64,000 nucleotides of DNA. Source: Paraburkholderia dioscoreae. GTDB taxonomy: Bacteria; Pseudomonadota; Gammaproteobacteria; Burkholderiales; Burkholderiaceae. Made by a program: the position numbers and the translations under genes. Positions 37,047-46,013 of the stretch are shown piece after piece. The stretch is taken from assembly GCF_902459535.1 (NCBI RefSeq), contig NZ_LR699554.1, positions 930,001-994,000 on the forward strand, written 5' to 3'. Every line of letters starts with the position of its first letter. Within the stretch, counting starts at the first letter, position 1. The notes beneath the pieces were generated by a model. That model did not search any database and was not told the DNA's origin. It saw nothing but the letters and a program-made list of their open reading frames with translations.

Positions 37047-37543
37047 CAGTCGCCCCGGACCATCGTGAAGAATTCGACGCGCGTGGCCGCGGCGTCCTGC
37101 TGCCGCCCGGCGCGTTTCACGGCCTGCTGCGCGGCTAACGGCTCGATCAGTTGCTTATGCAAGACGGCGTGATGCTCCGGCATTTGCAAGAGCGCATCTG
37201 CCAGCGCCGCCAGTTCGGCGCGGCGGCGGTCGCGGCCCAGGTGGCACGCCACGCCAACCGTCGCGTCGGCACCGGCCGGCGCGCGCAAACGCAATGTGGC
37301 GCGTGTGACCGTGGCTTCGCCGAGATTGAACGGGTCGCCGCTGCCGCCAATACGCCCGCGCACCATCGCGAGGCCGATTTCAGGCGGGCGCAGCCAGTCG
37401 TACGGCGGCGCGGGGATGTCCCGCAATGCGCGTTCGAGCGCGGCTTCGAGATCGTCGCGCGGCGTGCGGGCCAGCACGGCTATCCATGCGCGCCGGACCG
37501 GCGCGGGCGCAACGGAGGAAGGCGAGGCGGAAGTGGCGCTCAT
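37046..37543 (-). CDS. phnG: C-P lyase core subunit PhnG
   Basis: 165 aa. RRAWIAVLARTPRDDLEAAL, PPEIGLAMVRGRIGGSGDPF and NLGEATVTRATLRL match PhnG. The ATG at 37543 has AGGAAA upstream; the frame's earlier Met at 37582 lacks one. It is the first gene of the phnGHIJKLM operon, 180 bp from the divergent phnF. The carboxy end (VEFFTMVRGD) is intact. Confidence 0.94.
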   Translation of the reverse strand: MSATSASPSSVAPAPVRRAWIAVLARTPRDDLEAALERALRDIPAPPYDWLRPPEIGLAMVRGRIGGSGDPFNLGEATVTRATLRLRAPAGADATVGVACHLGRDRRRAELAALADALLQMPEHHAVLHKQLIEPLAAQQAVKRAGRQQDAAATRVEFFTMVRGD

Positions 37544-37590
37544 CGAATTTCCTGTTGATCCAGTGAGTGGACATTTGACCATCTATTCAT

Positions 37591-37610
37591 CTAAACGTCT
37601 AGACGTTTAG
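37591..37610. promoter_or_regulatory. Perfect 20-bp palindrome, probable PhnF operator
   Basis: CTAAACGTCTAGACGTTTAG, a perfect dyad centred between the divergent phnG and phnF genes, about 48 bp upstream of the phnG start. The GTCTAGAC core fits the HutC-type GntR operator pattern (GT...AC). Confidence 0.75.
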
Positions 37611-37646
37611 GCGTATGCTTGTCGAGCCGTATAGCGCTTGCGAGCC

Positions 37647-37664
37647 GTTTCACATTTTCATCAC
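37647..37664 (+). promoter_or_regulatory. Weak Pho-box-like element
   Basis: GTTTCAC-ATTT-TCATCAC has the 7-4-7 layout of a PhoB box with an A/T spacer, matching the CTGTCAC half-site at 5/7 and 4/7 positions. Plausible for a phosphate-starvation locus, but the match is poor. Confidence 0.3.
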
Positions 37665-37724
37665 GGCTTGCGCACTACAATGCACGTCATAGCGAATATT
37701 TGAACCCAAGGGAATGACAGCACC

Positions 37725-38483
37725 ATGACATCGAACGACAACGCGACGCCGGGCACGATGCTCGAACGCGGCGCGGGCGTTGCCGTGTGGCGGCAGATCG
37801 AGCAGATTCTGGCGGCGGAAATCGCCGCCAGCGGTTTCGGCGAAGAAGGGCGCCTGCCGAGCGAGGGCGAGCTGGCCAAACGCTTCGACGTGAACCGGCA
37901 TACCGTGCGCCGGGCCATGCTGGGTCTTGCGGCGTTGGGCCTTGTCAGCGTCGAGCAGGGGCGCGGCACCTTCGTGCAGCCCGGCGCCATCGACTATACG
38001 ATTGGCCGCCGCACGCGGTTCACGGAAAACCTGCGTCAGCAGCATCACGCGGCGGCGGGCACCATGTTGTCGGCCGCGCGCGTGAAGGCCGAGCCGAGCG
38101 TCGCCAAGGCGCTGGGTCTGCGGGCCGGCGCGCCGGTCTACCGGATCGAATCGCTGCATGAATCCGACGGCGTGCCGCTCACGTTCGCGCGCAACTGGTA
38201 TCCGGCGGCGCGCTTTGCGGACCTGCCCGACGTGTTGGAGCGCACCGGCGGCATCACCAAGGCAATGGCGGAATTCGGCGTGAACGACTATCTGCGCAAA
38301 TGGAGCAGGATTGGCAGCGTGCTGCCCGAACCGGAAGTGGCGCGGCGTTTGAATATCAACCGTCAGCAGCCGGTGCTGTGGGTCGAAAACGTCGACGTGG
38401 ATCTGCAAGGCACGCCGGTCAAATACGGCTTCACGCACTTTGCCGCGGATCGCGTGCAACTGCTGGTGGAGCACGACCTGTGA
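37725..38483 (+). CDS. phnF: GntR-family (HutC type) regulator PhnF
   Basis: 252 aa. The winged helix VAVWRQIEQILAAEI to LPSEGELAKRFDVNRHTVRR is followed by a UTRA ligand domain (APVYRIESLHESDGVPLTFA). Divergent from phnG and overlapping the next gene by 4 nt. It presumably represses phnG-M and its own operon through the palindrome at 37591-37610. Confidence 0.93.
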   Translation: MTSNDNATPGTMLERGAGVAVWRQIEQILAAEIAASGFGEEGRLPSEGELAKRFDVNRHTVRRAMLGLAALGLVSVEQGRGTFVQPGAIDYTIGRRTRFTENLRQQHHAAAGTMLSAARVKAEPSVAKALGLRAGAPVYRIESLHESDGVPLTFARNWYPAARFADLPDVLERTGGITKAMAEFGVNDYLRKWSRIGSVLPEPEVARRLNINRQQPVLWVENVDVDLQGTPVKYGFTHFAADRVQLLVEHDL

Positions 38484-39202
38484 GCGGCGCCGCATGGGGC
38501 GCGGAGGCGCGTTTTGCCGTGTATTACGCGCCGTCGCGTGAATCGGCGTGGTGGCAGGCCGGCTCGGCGTGGCTTGAGCGCGACGCCGAAAGCGGCGAGC
38601 GGTGCGCGGCGCCGCAACCTCCGGAACTGACGCGTCCGCTCGCAGCGTTGACCGGGGCGCCGCGCCGCTACGGTTGGCACGGCACCCTGGTCGCGCCGTT
38701 CCGGCTTGCCGAAGGCATCACGCAGGCACATGTCCTGCAAGCCACACGTGAATGGGCGCGGACGCAGAGTGCCTTTGTGTTGCCGGTGGAAGCCGCGACG
38801 CTGGGCGATTTCGTCGCACTGAGGCCGTCCACCGCGCAAGGGGAGACTAGCATTCGCGAGCTGGCAACGAGCGCGTTACAAACGCTCTATCCATTACGTG
38901 CACGGCCATCCGCCGCCGAGGTAGCCCGCCGGTCGGCGGCACCGCTGAGCGAACGGCAACGCGCGCTGCTGGCCGAATGGGGTTATCCGTATGTGCTCGA
39001 CGAATTCCGTTTTCACATGACGCTCTCCAGTTCGCTCGCGGATGCGCAGGAGCGCGCCACGCTGGTTGCATGGTGGCAGGCGCAAACGCCCGCGCTCGGA
39101 CTGCTGATTGTCGACCACGCTGCGCTCTTCGTCGAACCGGCGCCCGGTGAGCCGTTCGTGTTGTGGCAGCGCGTGCCGTTTCAGACCGACGAGGTGAAAT
39201 AA
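38480..39202 (+). CDS. DUF1045 phosphonate-metabolism protein (2H-phosphoesterase-like)
   Basis: 240 aa from a GTG that overlaps the phnF stop (GTGA). FAVYYAPSRESAWWQAGSAW at the start, and two His-x-Thr motifs (YGWHGTLVAPF and FRFHMTLSSS), give the 2H-phosphoesterase pattern of DUF1045, a family found almost only in phn clusters. It probably acts on a cyclic phosphate intermediate, perhaps replacing PhnP, which is not seen here. That role is inference. Confidence 0.88.
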   Translation: MSGAAWGAEARFAVYYAPSRESAWWQAGSAWLERDAESGERCAAPQPPELTRPLAALTGAPRRYGWHGTLVAPFRLAEGITQAHVLQATREWARTQSAFVLPVEAATLGDFVALRPSTAQGETSIRELATSALQTLYPLRARPSAAEVARRSAAPLSERQRALLAEWGYPYVLDEFRFHMTLSSSLADAQERATLVAWWQAQTPALGLLIVDHAALFVEPAPGEPFVLWQRVPFQTDEVK

Positions 39203-39204
39203 CA

Positions 39205-39759
39205 ATGACAGGTCGTTTGGTTTATGTAATGGGACCGTCCGGCGCGGGTAAGGACTCGTTGCTGGAGTTCGCGCGCAAGCGTTTGATGGGCGAACCGATT
39301 CTGTTCTCGCACCGCTATATCACGCGGCCGAGCGGCAATGGCGAAGCGCACGTGGCATTGAGCGTCGAAGAATTCGCGGTGCGCTCGGTGCTCGGCCTGT
39401 TCGCGCTCGAATGGTCGAGCCACTCGCTGCGCTATGGCATCGGTATCGAACTGGATGCATGGCTCGCGCGCGGTTGCACGGTTGTCGTCAACGGCTCGCG
39501 TCAGTATGTGCAGCACGCGCTGGCGCGTTATCCGAACATGGAAGTGGTGCACGTGGACGCCGCGCCGCATATTCTCGAAGCCCGGCTCGGCGCGCGGGCG
39601 CGCGAGTCGGTGGAACAGGTCGCGGCGAGGCTCGCGCGCCGCGCGCCGTTCTCGTTGCCGGATGGCGTGCGCTGCACCACGATCGACAACTCCGGCGCGC
39701 TGGACGAAGCGGGCCACGCGCTGATTGCGTTCCTGAAGGCGGAAGCCGACGTTCAGTAA
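39205..39759 (+). CDS. phnN: Ribose 1,5-bisphosphate phosphokinase PhnN
   Basis: 184 aa P-loop kinase converting ribose 1,5-bisphosphate to PRPP at the end of C-P lyase breakdown. The P-loop is MGPSGAGKDS; RYITRPSG and FALEWSSHSLRYGIG are characteristic. The ATG at 39205 lies 2 nt past the preceding stop, with GAGGTG upstream. Last gene of the phnF operon. Confidence 0.94.
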   Translation: MTGRLVYVMGPSGAGKDSLLEFARKRLMGEPILFSHRYITRPSGNGEAHVALSVEEFAVRSVLGLFALEWSSHSLRYGIGIELDAWLARGCTVVVNGSRQYVQHALARYPNMEVVHVDAAPHILEARLGARARESVEQVAARLARRAPFSLPDGVRCTTIDNSGALDEAGHALIAFLKAEADVQ

Positions 39760-39928
39760 CCCGTACTATCCGGTTTGCGTCACGGCCGATTGCGTCACGC
39801 GGAGCTCGCGCGCGGCGGCGCGCGGGCAGCGATGATGGGGCTGCGGTGGCGAATGCGTGCAACTGCTGCAGCTTCGTTCGGATAAGCCCTTCCGTGACGG
39901 TTGTTGGTCAGGATGAGAAAACAGCATC

Positions 39929-39940
39929 TTGTTCGAACAA
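39929..39940. promoter_or_regulatory. Perfect palindrome before the M20 gene
   Basis: TTGTTCGAACAA, 70 bp upstream of the amidohydrolase start, with a further TTGTTCG half-site near 39964. Possible operator; the regulator is unknown. Confidence 0.4.
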
Positions 39941-40010
39941 AGCGGCGTAGCTATAGTGCTCGCTTGTTCGCCGCGTTGTGCCGCGGCCATGAATCAACGG
40001 AGCCATAGAA

Positions 40011-41201
40011 ATGAGCGAAGCCGCGCGTTTTACCGAAGTGTCCGACCTGGCGCCTGCCGCCGAGAGCCTGCGCGAGATCCGCCATCACATTCACCACCAT
40101 CCGGAACTGGCTTACGAGGAACACCAGACGGGCGAACTGGTCGCCGGAAAGCTCGAACAGTGGGGCTGGCAGGTCACGCGCGGCGTCGGCCAGACGGGTG
40201 TGGTCGGCACGTTGAAGGTGGGCGACGGCAAGCGCAGCATTGGTATTCGCGCCGACATGGACGCGTTGCCGATCATCGAGCAAACCGGCTTGCCCTATGC
40301 GAGCGGCACGCACGGCAAGATGCACGCATGCGGCCACGACGGCCATACCACCATGCTGCTCGGGGCGGCGCAACGCCTCGCGGCCACACGCAATTTTTCC
40401 GGCACGGTGCATCTGTACTTCCAGCCGGCCGAAGAAAGCGGCATCGACAGCGGTGCGCTGAAGATGATCAACGACGGCCTGTTCGAGCGCTTTCCCTGTG
40501 ACGCCGTGTTCGGCATGCACAACCATCCCGGCGAACAGCCGGGCGTGCTGCTGTTTCGCAAAGGGCCGTTCATGTCGGCGGGCGACAAGGCGATCATCAC
40601 GATCGAAGGCGTGGGCGGCCACGCGGCGCGTCCGCATCTGACGGTCGATCCGGTGGTGGTGGCGGCGAGCATCGTGATGGCGTTGCAGACCATCGTCGCG
40701 CGCAATGTCGATCCGTCGCAGCCGGCGGTGGTAACGGTCGGCGCCATGCATGCGGGCACCGCGAACAACGTGATTTCCAGCAGCGCGAAGCTGGAGCTGA
40801 GCGTGCGCTCGTTCAGCCCCGAAGTGCGCGCGCTGTTGAAGAAGCGCATTACCGAACTTGCCGAAAGCCAGGCCGCGAGCTATGGCGGCAAGGCGGTGGT
40901 GGAATACATCGAAGGCTATCCGGTCGTCGTCAATTCGGATGCCGAAACGGATTTCGCGGTGGGGGTGGCACGCGAACTGGTTGGCGACGACAAGGTAGTC
41001 GCGCAGACCGATATTCTGATGGGCAGCGAAGACTTTGCCTTCATGCTGCAGAAGCGGCCGGGCACGTTTTTACGGATCGGCAACGGCGCGGGCGAAGACG
41101 GCTGCATGGTGCATAACCCGCACTATGACTTCAACGACCGCAATCTGCCGGTTGGCGCGGCGTTCTGGACCCGGCTGGTGGAGCGCTATCTGGGGCAGTG
41201 A
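40011..41201 (+). CDS. M20-family amidohydrolase (hippurate hydrolase / aminoacylase type)
   Basis: 396 aa di-metal peptidase-family enzyme removing an acyl group from an N-acyl amino acid. IRADMDALP, HACGHDGHTTMLLGAA and YFQPAEES supply the metal ligands and catalytic Glu; VGGHAARPHLTVDP lies in the dimerisation domain; MGSEDFAFML gives the last His-site region. It is preceded by a 250-bp gap holding a short palindrome. It converges with the IclR gene. Confidence 0.93.
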   Translation: MSEAARFTEVSDLAPAAESLREIRHHIHHHPELAYEEHQTGELVAGKLEQWGWQVTRGVGQTGVVGTLKVGDGKRSIGIRADMDALPIIEQTGLPYASGTHGKMHACGHDGHTTMLLGAAQRLAATRNFSGTVHLYFQPAEESGIDSGALKMINDGLFERFPCDAVFGMHNHPGEQPGVLLFRKGPFMSAGDKAIITIEGVGGHAARPHLTVDPVVVAASIVMALQTIVARNVDPSQPAVVTVGAMHAGTANNVISSSAKLELSVRSFSPEVRALLKKRITELAESQAASYGGKAVVEYIEGYPVVVNSDAETDFAVGVARELVGDDKVVAQTDILMGSEDFAFMLQKRPGTFLRIGNGAGEDGCMVHNPHYDFNDRNLPVGAAFWTRLVERYLGQ

Positions 41202-41251
41202 TCCGGCCATCGAGTCGTGCCGATCGCCCGTCGCGGCGCCCGCCGCCGGAA

Positions 41252-42076
41252 TTACCCGCGCCTCGCCACCATCTCCGAGACGGTTTGCGCGGCGTGCTGC
41301 AGCGGCTCCAGAAACGCCTTCACCATCTGCTTTGCCGAATTGCGCTGCGCGTTGCCGCTGATATTCATCGCGGCGATCACGCGTCCCTGCCGGTTGCGAA
41401 TCGGCGCGGATAACGAAATCAGTCCGCCTTCCAACTCCTGATCGACGATCGCCCAGCCCTGGCGGCGCACCTGCGCGATCAGCTTCTTCAGCTCTTCCTT
41501 GTCGGTAACTGTACGCGGCGTATGCGCATAGAGCGGCGCCGAATTCAGCGTCGCCTCGAGCGTTTCGTCGTCGAGCGCGGCAAGCAGCACGCGGCCCATC
41601 GACGTGCAATACGCCGGCAAGCGGCTGCCGATCGACAGGTTGATCGTCATGATCTTGTGCGTCGGCACGCGCAGCACGTAGACGATCTCGGTGCGATCGA
41701 GCACGGCCGCCGAGCAGCTTTCGTGAACCTGTGCCGACAGTTGTTCCATCACCGGCTCGGCGAGGTTCCAGAACGGCATGGAGGTCAGATACGCGAAGCC
41801 GAGGTCGAGAATCTTCGGCGTGAGGCGAAAGAGGCGCCCTTCGGCCTCCACATAACCGAGCGTCTGCAAGGTCAGCAAGATGCGGCGCGCGCCGGCGCGC
41901 GTGAGGCCGGTGGCGGCGGCGACGTCGGTGAGCGTCTGTTCGGGGCGCGTGGCGTCGAACGCGCGGATCACGGCGAGGCCGCGCGCAAACGACTGCACAT
42001 AGGAGTCGCCCGGTTTGTCCGGGGCCGGTTCGGCGCTGGCGGGAACGGCGGAAGACGGCGGCAGGGCTTGGCTCAT
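41252..42076 (-). CDS. IclR-family regulator, PcaR/PobR-like
   Basis: 274 aa. The helix-turn-helix LTDVAAATGLTRAGARRILL is followed by the effector domain with AVLDRTEIVYVLRVPTHKIM, the pattern of beta-ketoadipate regulators (PcaR/PobR/CatR). The ATG at 42076 has AAGG upstream and is preferred to 42148. No aromatic genes touch it, but pcaF lies 7.6 kb away with a PcaR-like box, so it may control that gene in trans. Confidence 0.87.
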   Translation of the reverse strand: MSQALPPSSAVPASAEPAPDKPGDSYVQSFARGLAVIRAFDATRPEQTLTDVAAATGLTRAGARRILLTLQTLGYVEAEGRLFRLTPKILDLGFAYLTSMPFWNLAEPVMEQLSAQVHESCSAAVLDRTEIVYVLRVPTHKIMTINLSIGSRLPAYCTSMGRVLLAALDDETLEATLNSAPLYAHTPRTVTDKEELKKLIAQVRRQGWAIVDQELEGGLISLSAPIRNRQGRVIAAMNISGNAQRNSAKQMVKAFLEPLQHAAQTVSEMVARRG

Positions 42077-42221
42077 GGACCTTGAAAGATGCGTTCGAGA
42101 AAGGGCGGACGCGCGTCGCACATGTTCACCCGGCGCAATGCGACTCAAAGGCGTGACGATAGCTTAAGCCTTCTGTTTCGCCAACTTTGCCGCTTGGCGA
42201 GCAAAAATGCCAGGGTTTGCA

Positions 42222-42240
42222 TGGATGCAGGCCGCATCCA
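42222..42240. promoter_or_regulatory. Inverted repeat between the iclR and gntR genes
   Basis: TGGATGC-AGGCC-GCATCCA, a perfect 7-5-7 dyad 44 bp upstream of the GntR start. Candidate operator for either divergent regulator. Confidence 0.45.
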
Positions 42241-42283
42241 AAATTTGTATGATGACCCGATAACATGATCAATCGAGGCATCG

Positions 42284-42988
42284 ATGTTCGACAAGATTCC
42301 TGCGCGGGCGTTGAGCGACACGGTCGCGCAACAGTTGCTGAAGCAGATCGATAAAGGCACTTTCAAGCGCGGCGGCAAGCTCCCCACCGAGGCCGTGCTC
42401 GCGCAGCAGTTCGGCGTGAGCCGCACGGTGATCCGCGAGGCGATCTCGCGGTTGAAGAACGAGGGCGTGGTCGAACCGCGCCAGGGCAGCGGCGTGTTCA
42501 TCGCCGCGCACGGCGCGATCCGGCCGCTGCGGATCGATTACGCGGAAGCGGTCGAGCCGGGTTCGGTGGTGCAGATTCTCGCGTTGCGCCGGGCCATCGA
42601 GGCGGAGGTTGCATCGGAGGCCGCCATGCGCCGCAGCGACGCCGACATGGTGTCGATCGATGCGGCGCTCGCGAAGATCGACGAAGCCGTGGCCGAAGGC
42701 GAAGACGGCGTGGCGGAAGACGTCGCGTTCCATCGCGCGATCGCGGCGGCCACCGGCAATCCGTATTTCCTCAAGACCCTCACGTTCCTGAACCAATACC
42801 TTGAAGCCGGCACGGTCGTCACGCGCCACAACGAAGCGTTGCGCGAAGACTTTTCGCGTCAGGTGCGCGAAGAGCATGCCGCGATCGCCGCCGCGATTCG
42901 GGCCGGCGATCCGATGGCGGCGCGCAATGCGGCGCGAACCCATATGTACAACGCGGCACGGCGTCTCGCGGAAGCGGGGATTTGCTGA
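42284..42988 (+). CDS. FadR-subfamily GntR regulator of the threonate/erythronate cluster
   Basis: 234 aa. The winged helix (LPTEAVLAQQFGVSRTVIRE followed by AISRLKNEGVVEPRQGSG) is joined to an all-helical FCD ligand domain (AFHRAIAAATGNPYF, EEHAAIAAAIRAGD). It is the first gene before ltnD on the same strand, spaced 80 bp, and is the probable substrate-responsive repressor of ltnD-otnKC-MFS-otnI-denD. Confidence 0.9.
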   Translation: MFDKIPARALSDTVAQQLLKQIDKGTFKRGGKLPTEAVLAQQFGVSRTVIREAISRLKNEGVVEPRQGSGVFIAAHGAIRPLRIDYAEAVEPGSVVQILALRRAIEAEVASEAAMRRSDADMVSIDAALAKIDEAVAEGEDGVAEDVAFHRAIAAATGNPYFLKTLTFLNQYLEAGTVVTRHNEALREDFSRQVREEHAAIAAAIRAGDPMAARNAARTHMYNAARRLAEAGIC

Positions 42989-43068
42989 GCTTCATTACAG
43001 GGCTTCAGTGCGGTGCGTCCGGGTTCGGCTACGGCCGCGAACGTCCAACGAATACATAGAGGTCAAGC

Positions 43069-43959
43069 ATGTCCAGAAATGTCGGTGTCATCGGTCTTGG
43101 CGCAATGGGCCTGGGCGTCGCGCGCTCGTTGTTGCGCGCGGGTCTGCGGGTGCATGCGTGCGACCTGCGCAGCGAAGTCCTGAATGCGTTCGTCGCGGAA
43201 GGCGGCGTGGGTTGGGCCACGCCAGCCGAACTCGGCGCGCAATGCGAGGTGGTCGTCACGCTGGTCGTGAATGCCGCGCAAACCGAGGCCGTGCTGTTCG
43301 GCGAGCAGGGCGCAATCGCCGCGATGAAAAAGGGCGGCGTGGTGATCGCGAGCGCAACCGTGGCGCCGGACTTCGCGATCGAACTCGGCAAGCGGATCGA
43401 GGCGGCCGGTTTGCAGATGCTCGACGCACCGGTTTCGGGCGGCGCGGCGCGCGCGGCGTCCGGCGAGATGACCATGATGACGTCCGGTCCGGCGGCGGCC
43501 TATGCCGCGTGCGAAGACGTGCTGGCAGCAATGGCCGGCAAGGTGTATCGCCTCGGTGCCGAACACGGCGCGGGCTCGAAAGTGAAGATCATCAATCAGT
43601 TGCTGGCCGGCGTGCATATCGCGGTAGCCGCCGAGGCTATGGCGCTCGGCTTGCGCGAGGGCGTCGATCCGGATGCGCTGTACGAGGTCATCACGCACAG
43701 CGCGGGCAATTCGTGGATGTTCGAAAACCGCGTGCCGCACATTCTCAACGGCGACTACACGCCGCTCTCGGCCGTCGATATTTTCGTCAAGGATCTCGGT
43801 CTCGTGCTCGATACCGCGCGTGGTTCGAAATTCCCGTTGCCGTTGTCCGCCGCGGCGCATCAGATGTTCATGATGGCGTCCTCGGCCGGTCACGGCGGTG
43901 AAGACGATTCGGCGGTCATCAAGATTTTCCCCGGCATCGACGTGCCGGCGGCGAAGTAA
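43069..43959 (+). CDS. ltnD: L-threonate dehydrogenase LtnD
   Basis: 296 aa, beta-hydroxyacid-dehydrogenase family. NVGVIGLGAMGLGVARSLLR binds NAD, DAPVSGGAARAASGEMTMM is the substrate loop and GSKVKIINQLLAGVHIAVAA holds the catalytic Lys. With OtnK, OtnC, OtnI and DenD around it, the family member is most likely LtnD, oxidising L-threonate at C2 to 2-oxo-tetronate. Followed by otnK after 13 nt. Confidence 0.92.
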   Translation: MSRNVGVIGLGAMGLGVARSLLRAGLRVHACDLRSEVLNAFVAEGGVGWATPAELGAQCEVVVTLVVNAAQTEAVLFGEQGAIAAMKKGGVVIASATVAPDFAIELGKRIEAAGLQMLDAPVSGGAARAASGEMTMMTSGPAAAYAACEDVLAAMAGKVYRLGAEHGAGSKVKIINQLLAGVHIAVAAEAMALGLREGVDPDALYEVITHSAGNSWMFENRVPHILNGDYTPLSAVDIFVKDLGLVLDTARGSKFPLPLSAAAHQMFMMASSAGHGGEDDSAVIKIFPGIDVPAAK

Positions 43960-43972
43960 CCGGAGTCGCGCC

Positions 43973-45283
43973 ATGACGGCCAATACGAAACGCGCGCTGC
44001 TCGGCTGTATCGCCGACGATTTCACCGGCGCCACCGATCTCGCCAACATGCTGGTGCGCGGCGGCATGCGCACGGTGCAGACCATCGGCGTGCCCGCATC
44101 GGATGAAACGATCGCGGCCGATGCCGTGGTGGTCGCGTTGAAATCGCGCACCATTCCCGCCGCCGACGCGGTCGCGCAATCGCTCGCCGCGCTCGACTGG
44201 TTGCGCGCGCAAGGATGCCGCCAGTTCTTCTTCAAGTACTGCTCGACCTTCGATTCGACCGATGCGGGCAATATCGGCCCGGTGACGGATGCGCTGCTCG
44301 ACGCGTTATCCGCCGACGGCAATGCCGGCGCATTCACGATTGCCTGCCCGGCATTTCCCGAGAACGGGCGCACGATCTTTCGCGGCCATCTGTTTGTCGG
44401 CGACGTATTGCTCAACGCGTCCGGCATGGAGAACCATCCGCTCACGCCGATGCGCGACGCGAACCTCGTGAGCGTGCTGCAACGTCAGACCCGATCGAAA
44501 GTCGGTCTCGTACGTTACGACGCCGTGGCGCGAGGCGTGTCGGCGGTGGGCAAGTCGTTCGATACGTTGCGCCGTGAAGGCGTGCGCATGGCGATTGCCG
44601 ACGCGGTGTCCGACGCCGACCTCTACATACTCGGCGAAGCCTGCGCCGATCTCTCGCTGATTACCGGCGGTTCCGGCATTGCGCTGGGTTTGCCGGCCAA
44701 TTTTCGGCGTGCGGGTTTGCTGGAAGACCAGGCGGACGCCGCGCAACTGCCGCGTATCGAGGGATTGTCGGCGGTGCTGGCCGGCAGCGCGTCGAAGGCG
44801 ACCAACGCCCAGGTGGCCGAGTGGCGTGCCACACGACCTGCGTTCCGCGTCGATCCGCTCGCCGCGGCGCGTGGCGAGAAAGTCGTCGAGCAGGCGCTGG
44901 CTTTCGCGCAACCGTACCTCGACAAGGGCGAACCCATGCTGATCTACGCCACCGCCACGCCCGACGAAGTCAAGGCGGTGCAACGCGAACTCGGTGTGAA
45001 CGAAGCAGGGCATCTGGTCGAAGCCACGTTGGCGTCGATTGCGCGCGGCCTGCGCGAGTGCGGCGTGCGCAAGTTCGTGGTGGCGGGCGGCGAAACCTCG
45101 GGCGCGGTGGTACAGGCGCTCGACGTGCACACGCTGCGAATCGGTGCGCAGATCGATCCCGGCGTGCCGGCCACCGCGACGACCGGCGCCGAGCCGCTCG
45201 CGCTCGCCCTGAAATCCGGCAATTTCGGCACGACGGACTTCTTCGAAAAGGCACTGCGCCATCTGGACGGAGACATGCAATGA
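43973..45283 (+). CDS. otnK: 3-oxo-tetronate kinase OtnK
   Basis: 436 aa four-carbon acid sugar kinase (DUF1537). LLGCIADDFTGATDLANMLV is the N-terminal signature, and VRKFVVAGGETSGAVVQALD is the nucleotide-binding C-terminal one. It phosphorylates 3-oxo-tetronate at O4 with ATP. The ATG at 43973 has GGAG upstream; the ORF's earlier Met lies inside ltnD. Overlaps otnC by 4 nt. Confidence 0.95.
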   Translation: MTANTKRALLGCIADDFTGATDLANMLVRGGMRTVQTIGVPASDETIAADAVVVALKSRTIPAADAVAQSLAALDWLRAQGCRQFFFKYCSTFDSTDAGNIGPVTDALLDALSADGNAGAFTIACPAFPENGRTIFRGHLFVGDVLLNASGMENHPLTPMRDANLVSVLQRQTRSKVGLVRYDAVARGVSAVGKSFDTLRREGVRMAIADAVSDADLYILGEACADLSLITGGSGIALGLPANFRRAGLLEDQADAAQLPRIEGLSAVLAGSASKATNAQVAEWRATRPAFRVDPLAAARGEKVVEQALAFAQPYLDKGEPMLIYATATPDEVKAVQRELGVNEAGHLVEATLASIARGLRECGVRKFVVAGGETSGAVVQALDVHTLRIGAQIDPGVPATATTGAEPLALALKSGNFGTTDFFEKALRHLDGDMQ

Positions 45284-45942
45284 CCCGTGCGCCCGCACTC
45301 CATACGACGAACGAAGCACGCGTGCGCGAAGAAATCTGCGTGACCGGCACGAGTCTTTATCAACGCGGCTATACGGTGGGCACCGCCGGCAACATCAGTG
45401 CGCGGCTCGACGACGGCTGGCTGATCACGCCGACCGATGCCTGTCTCGGTCGGCTCGATCCCGCCGATATCGCAAAGGTCGATCTCGACGGCAATGCGGT
45501 GTCCGGCGCACGCCCGTCGAAAACGCTGGCACTGCATCGCGGCATCTATGCGCGCAACGGCGAAGCGCGCGGCATCGTCCATACCCATTCGACGCATCTG
45601 GTCGCCTTGACTCTCGCGGGCGTGTGGCGCGAGACCGACGTTCTGCCGCCCATCACGCCGTACTACGTGATGAAAGTGGGCCACGTCCCCCTGATTCGTT
45701 ACAGGCGTCCTGGCGATCCGCAAGTCGCCGAACAGATCGCCGCGCTTGCCGATAGCGTTCGCGCCGTGCTGCTGGAGCGTCTCGGCCCGGTGGTGTGGGA
45801 GCGCTCGGTGGCGCAAGCCGCGTATGCGCTCGAAGAACTCGAAGAGACCGCGCGTTTGTGGCTGATGACTAACCCGCGGCCCGCGCCGCTCGATGAAGCC
45901 GCACTCGAAGAACTGCGCGCCGTGTTCGGCGCGCGCTGGTAG
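45280..45942 (+). CDS. otnC: 3-oxo-tetronate 4-phosphate decarboxylase OtnC
   Basis: 220 aa class II aldolase/adducin fold. GYTVGTAGNISARLDDGWLI and TPTDACLGRLD bind phosphate; GIVHTHSTHLVAL supplies zinc His ligands. It decarboxylates 3-oxo-tetronate 4-phosphate to dihydroxyacetone phosphate, feeding glycolysis. ATGA overlap with otnK shows translational coupling. Confidence 0.95.
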   Translation: MTRAPALHTTNEARVREEICVTGTSLYQRGYTVGTAGNISARLDDGWLITPTDACLGRLDPADIAKVDLDGNAVSGARPSKTLALHRGIYARNGEARGIVHTHSTHLVALTLAGVWRETDVLPPITPYYVMKVGHVPLIRYRRPGDPQVAEQIAALADSVRAVLLERLGPVVWERSVAQAAYALEELEETARLWLMTNPRPAPLDEAALEELRAVFGARW

Positions 45943-46013
45943 ACAACACTCACAAAACAAAGCCAGGCCGCGCCCGATGCGCCGCGCCGGCCATCCATTC
46001 AAGGAGACAATGC

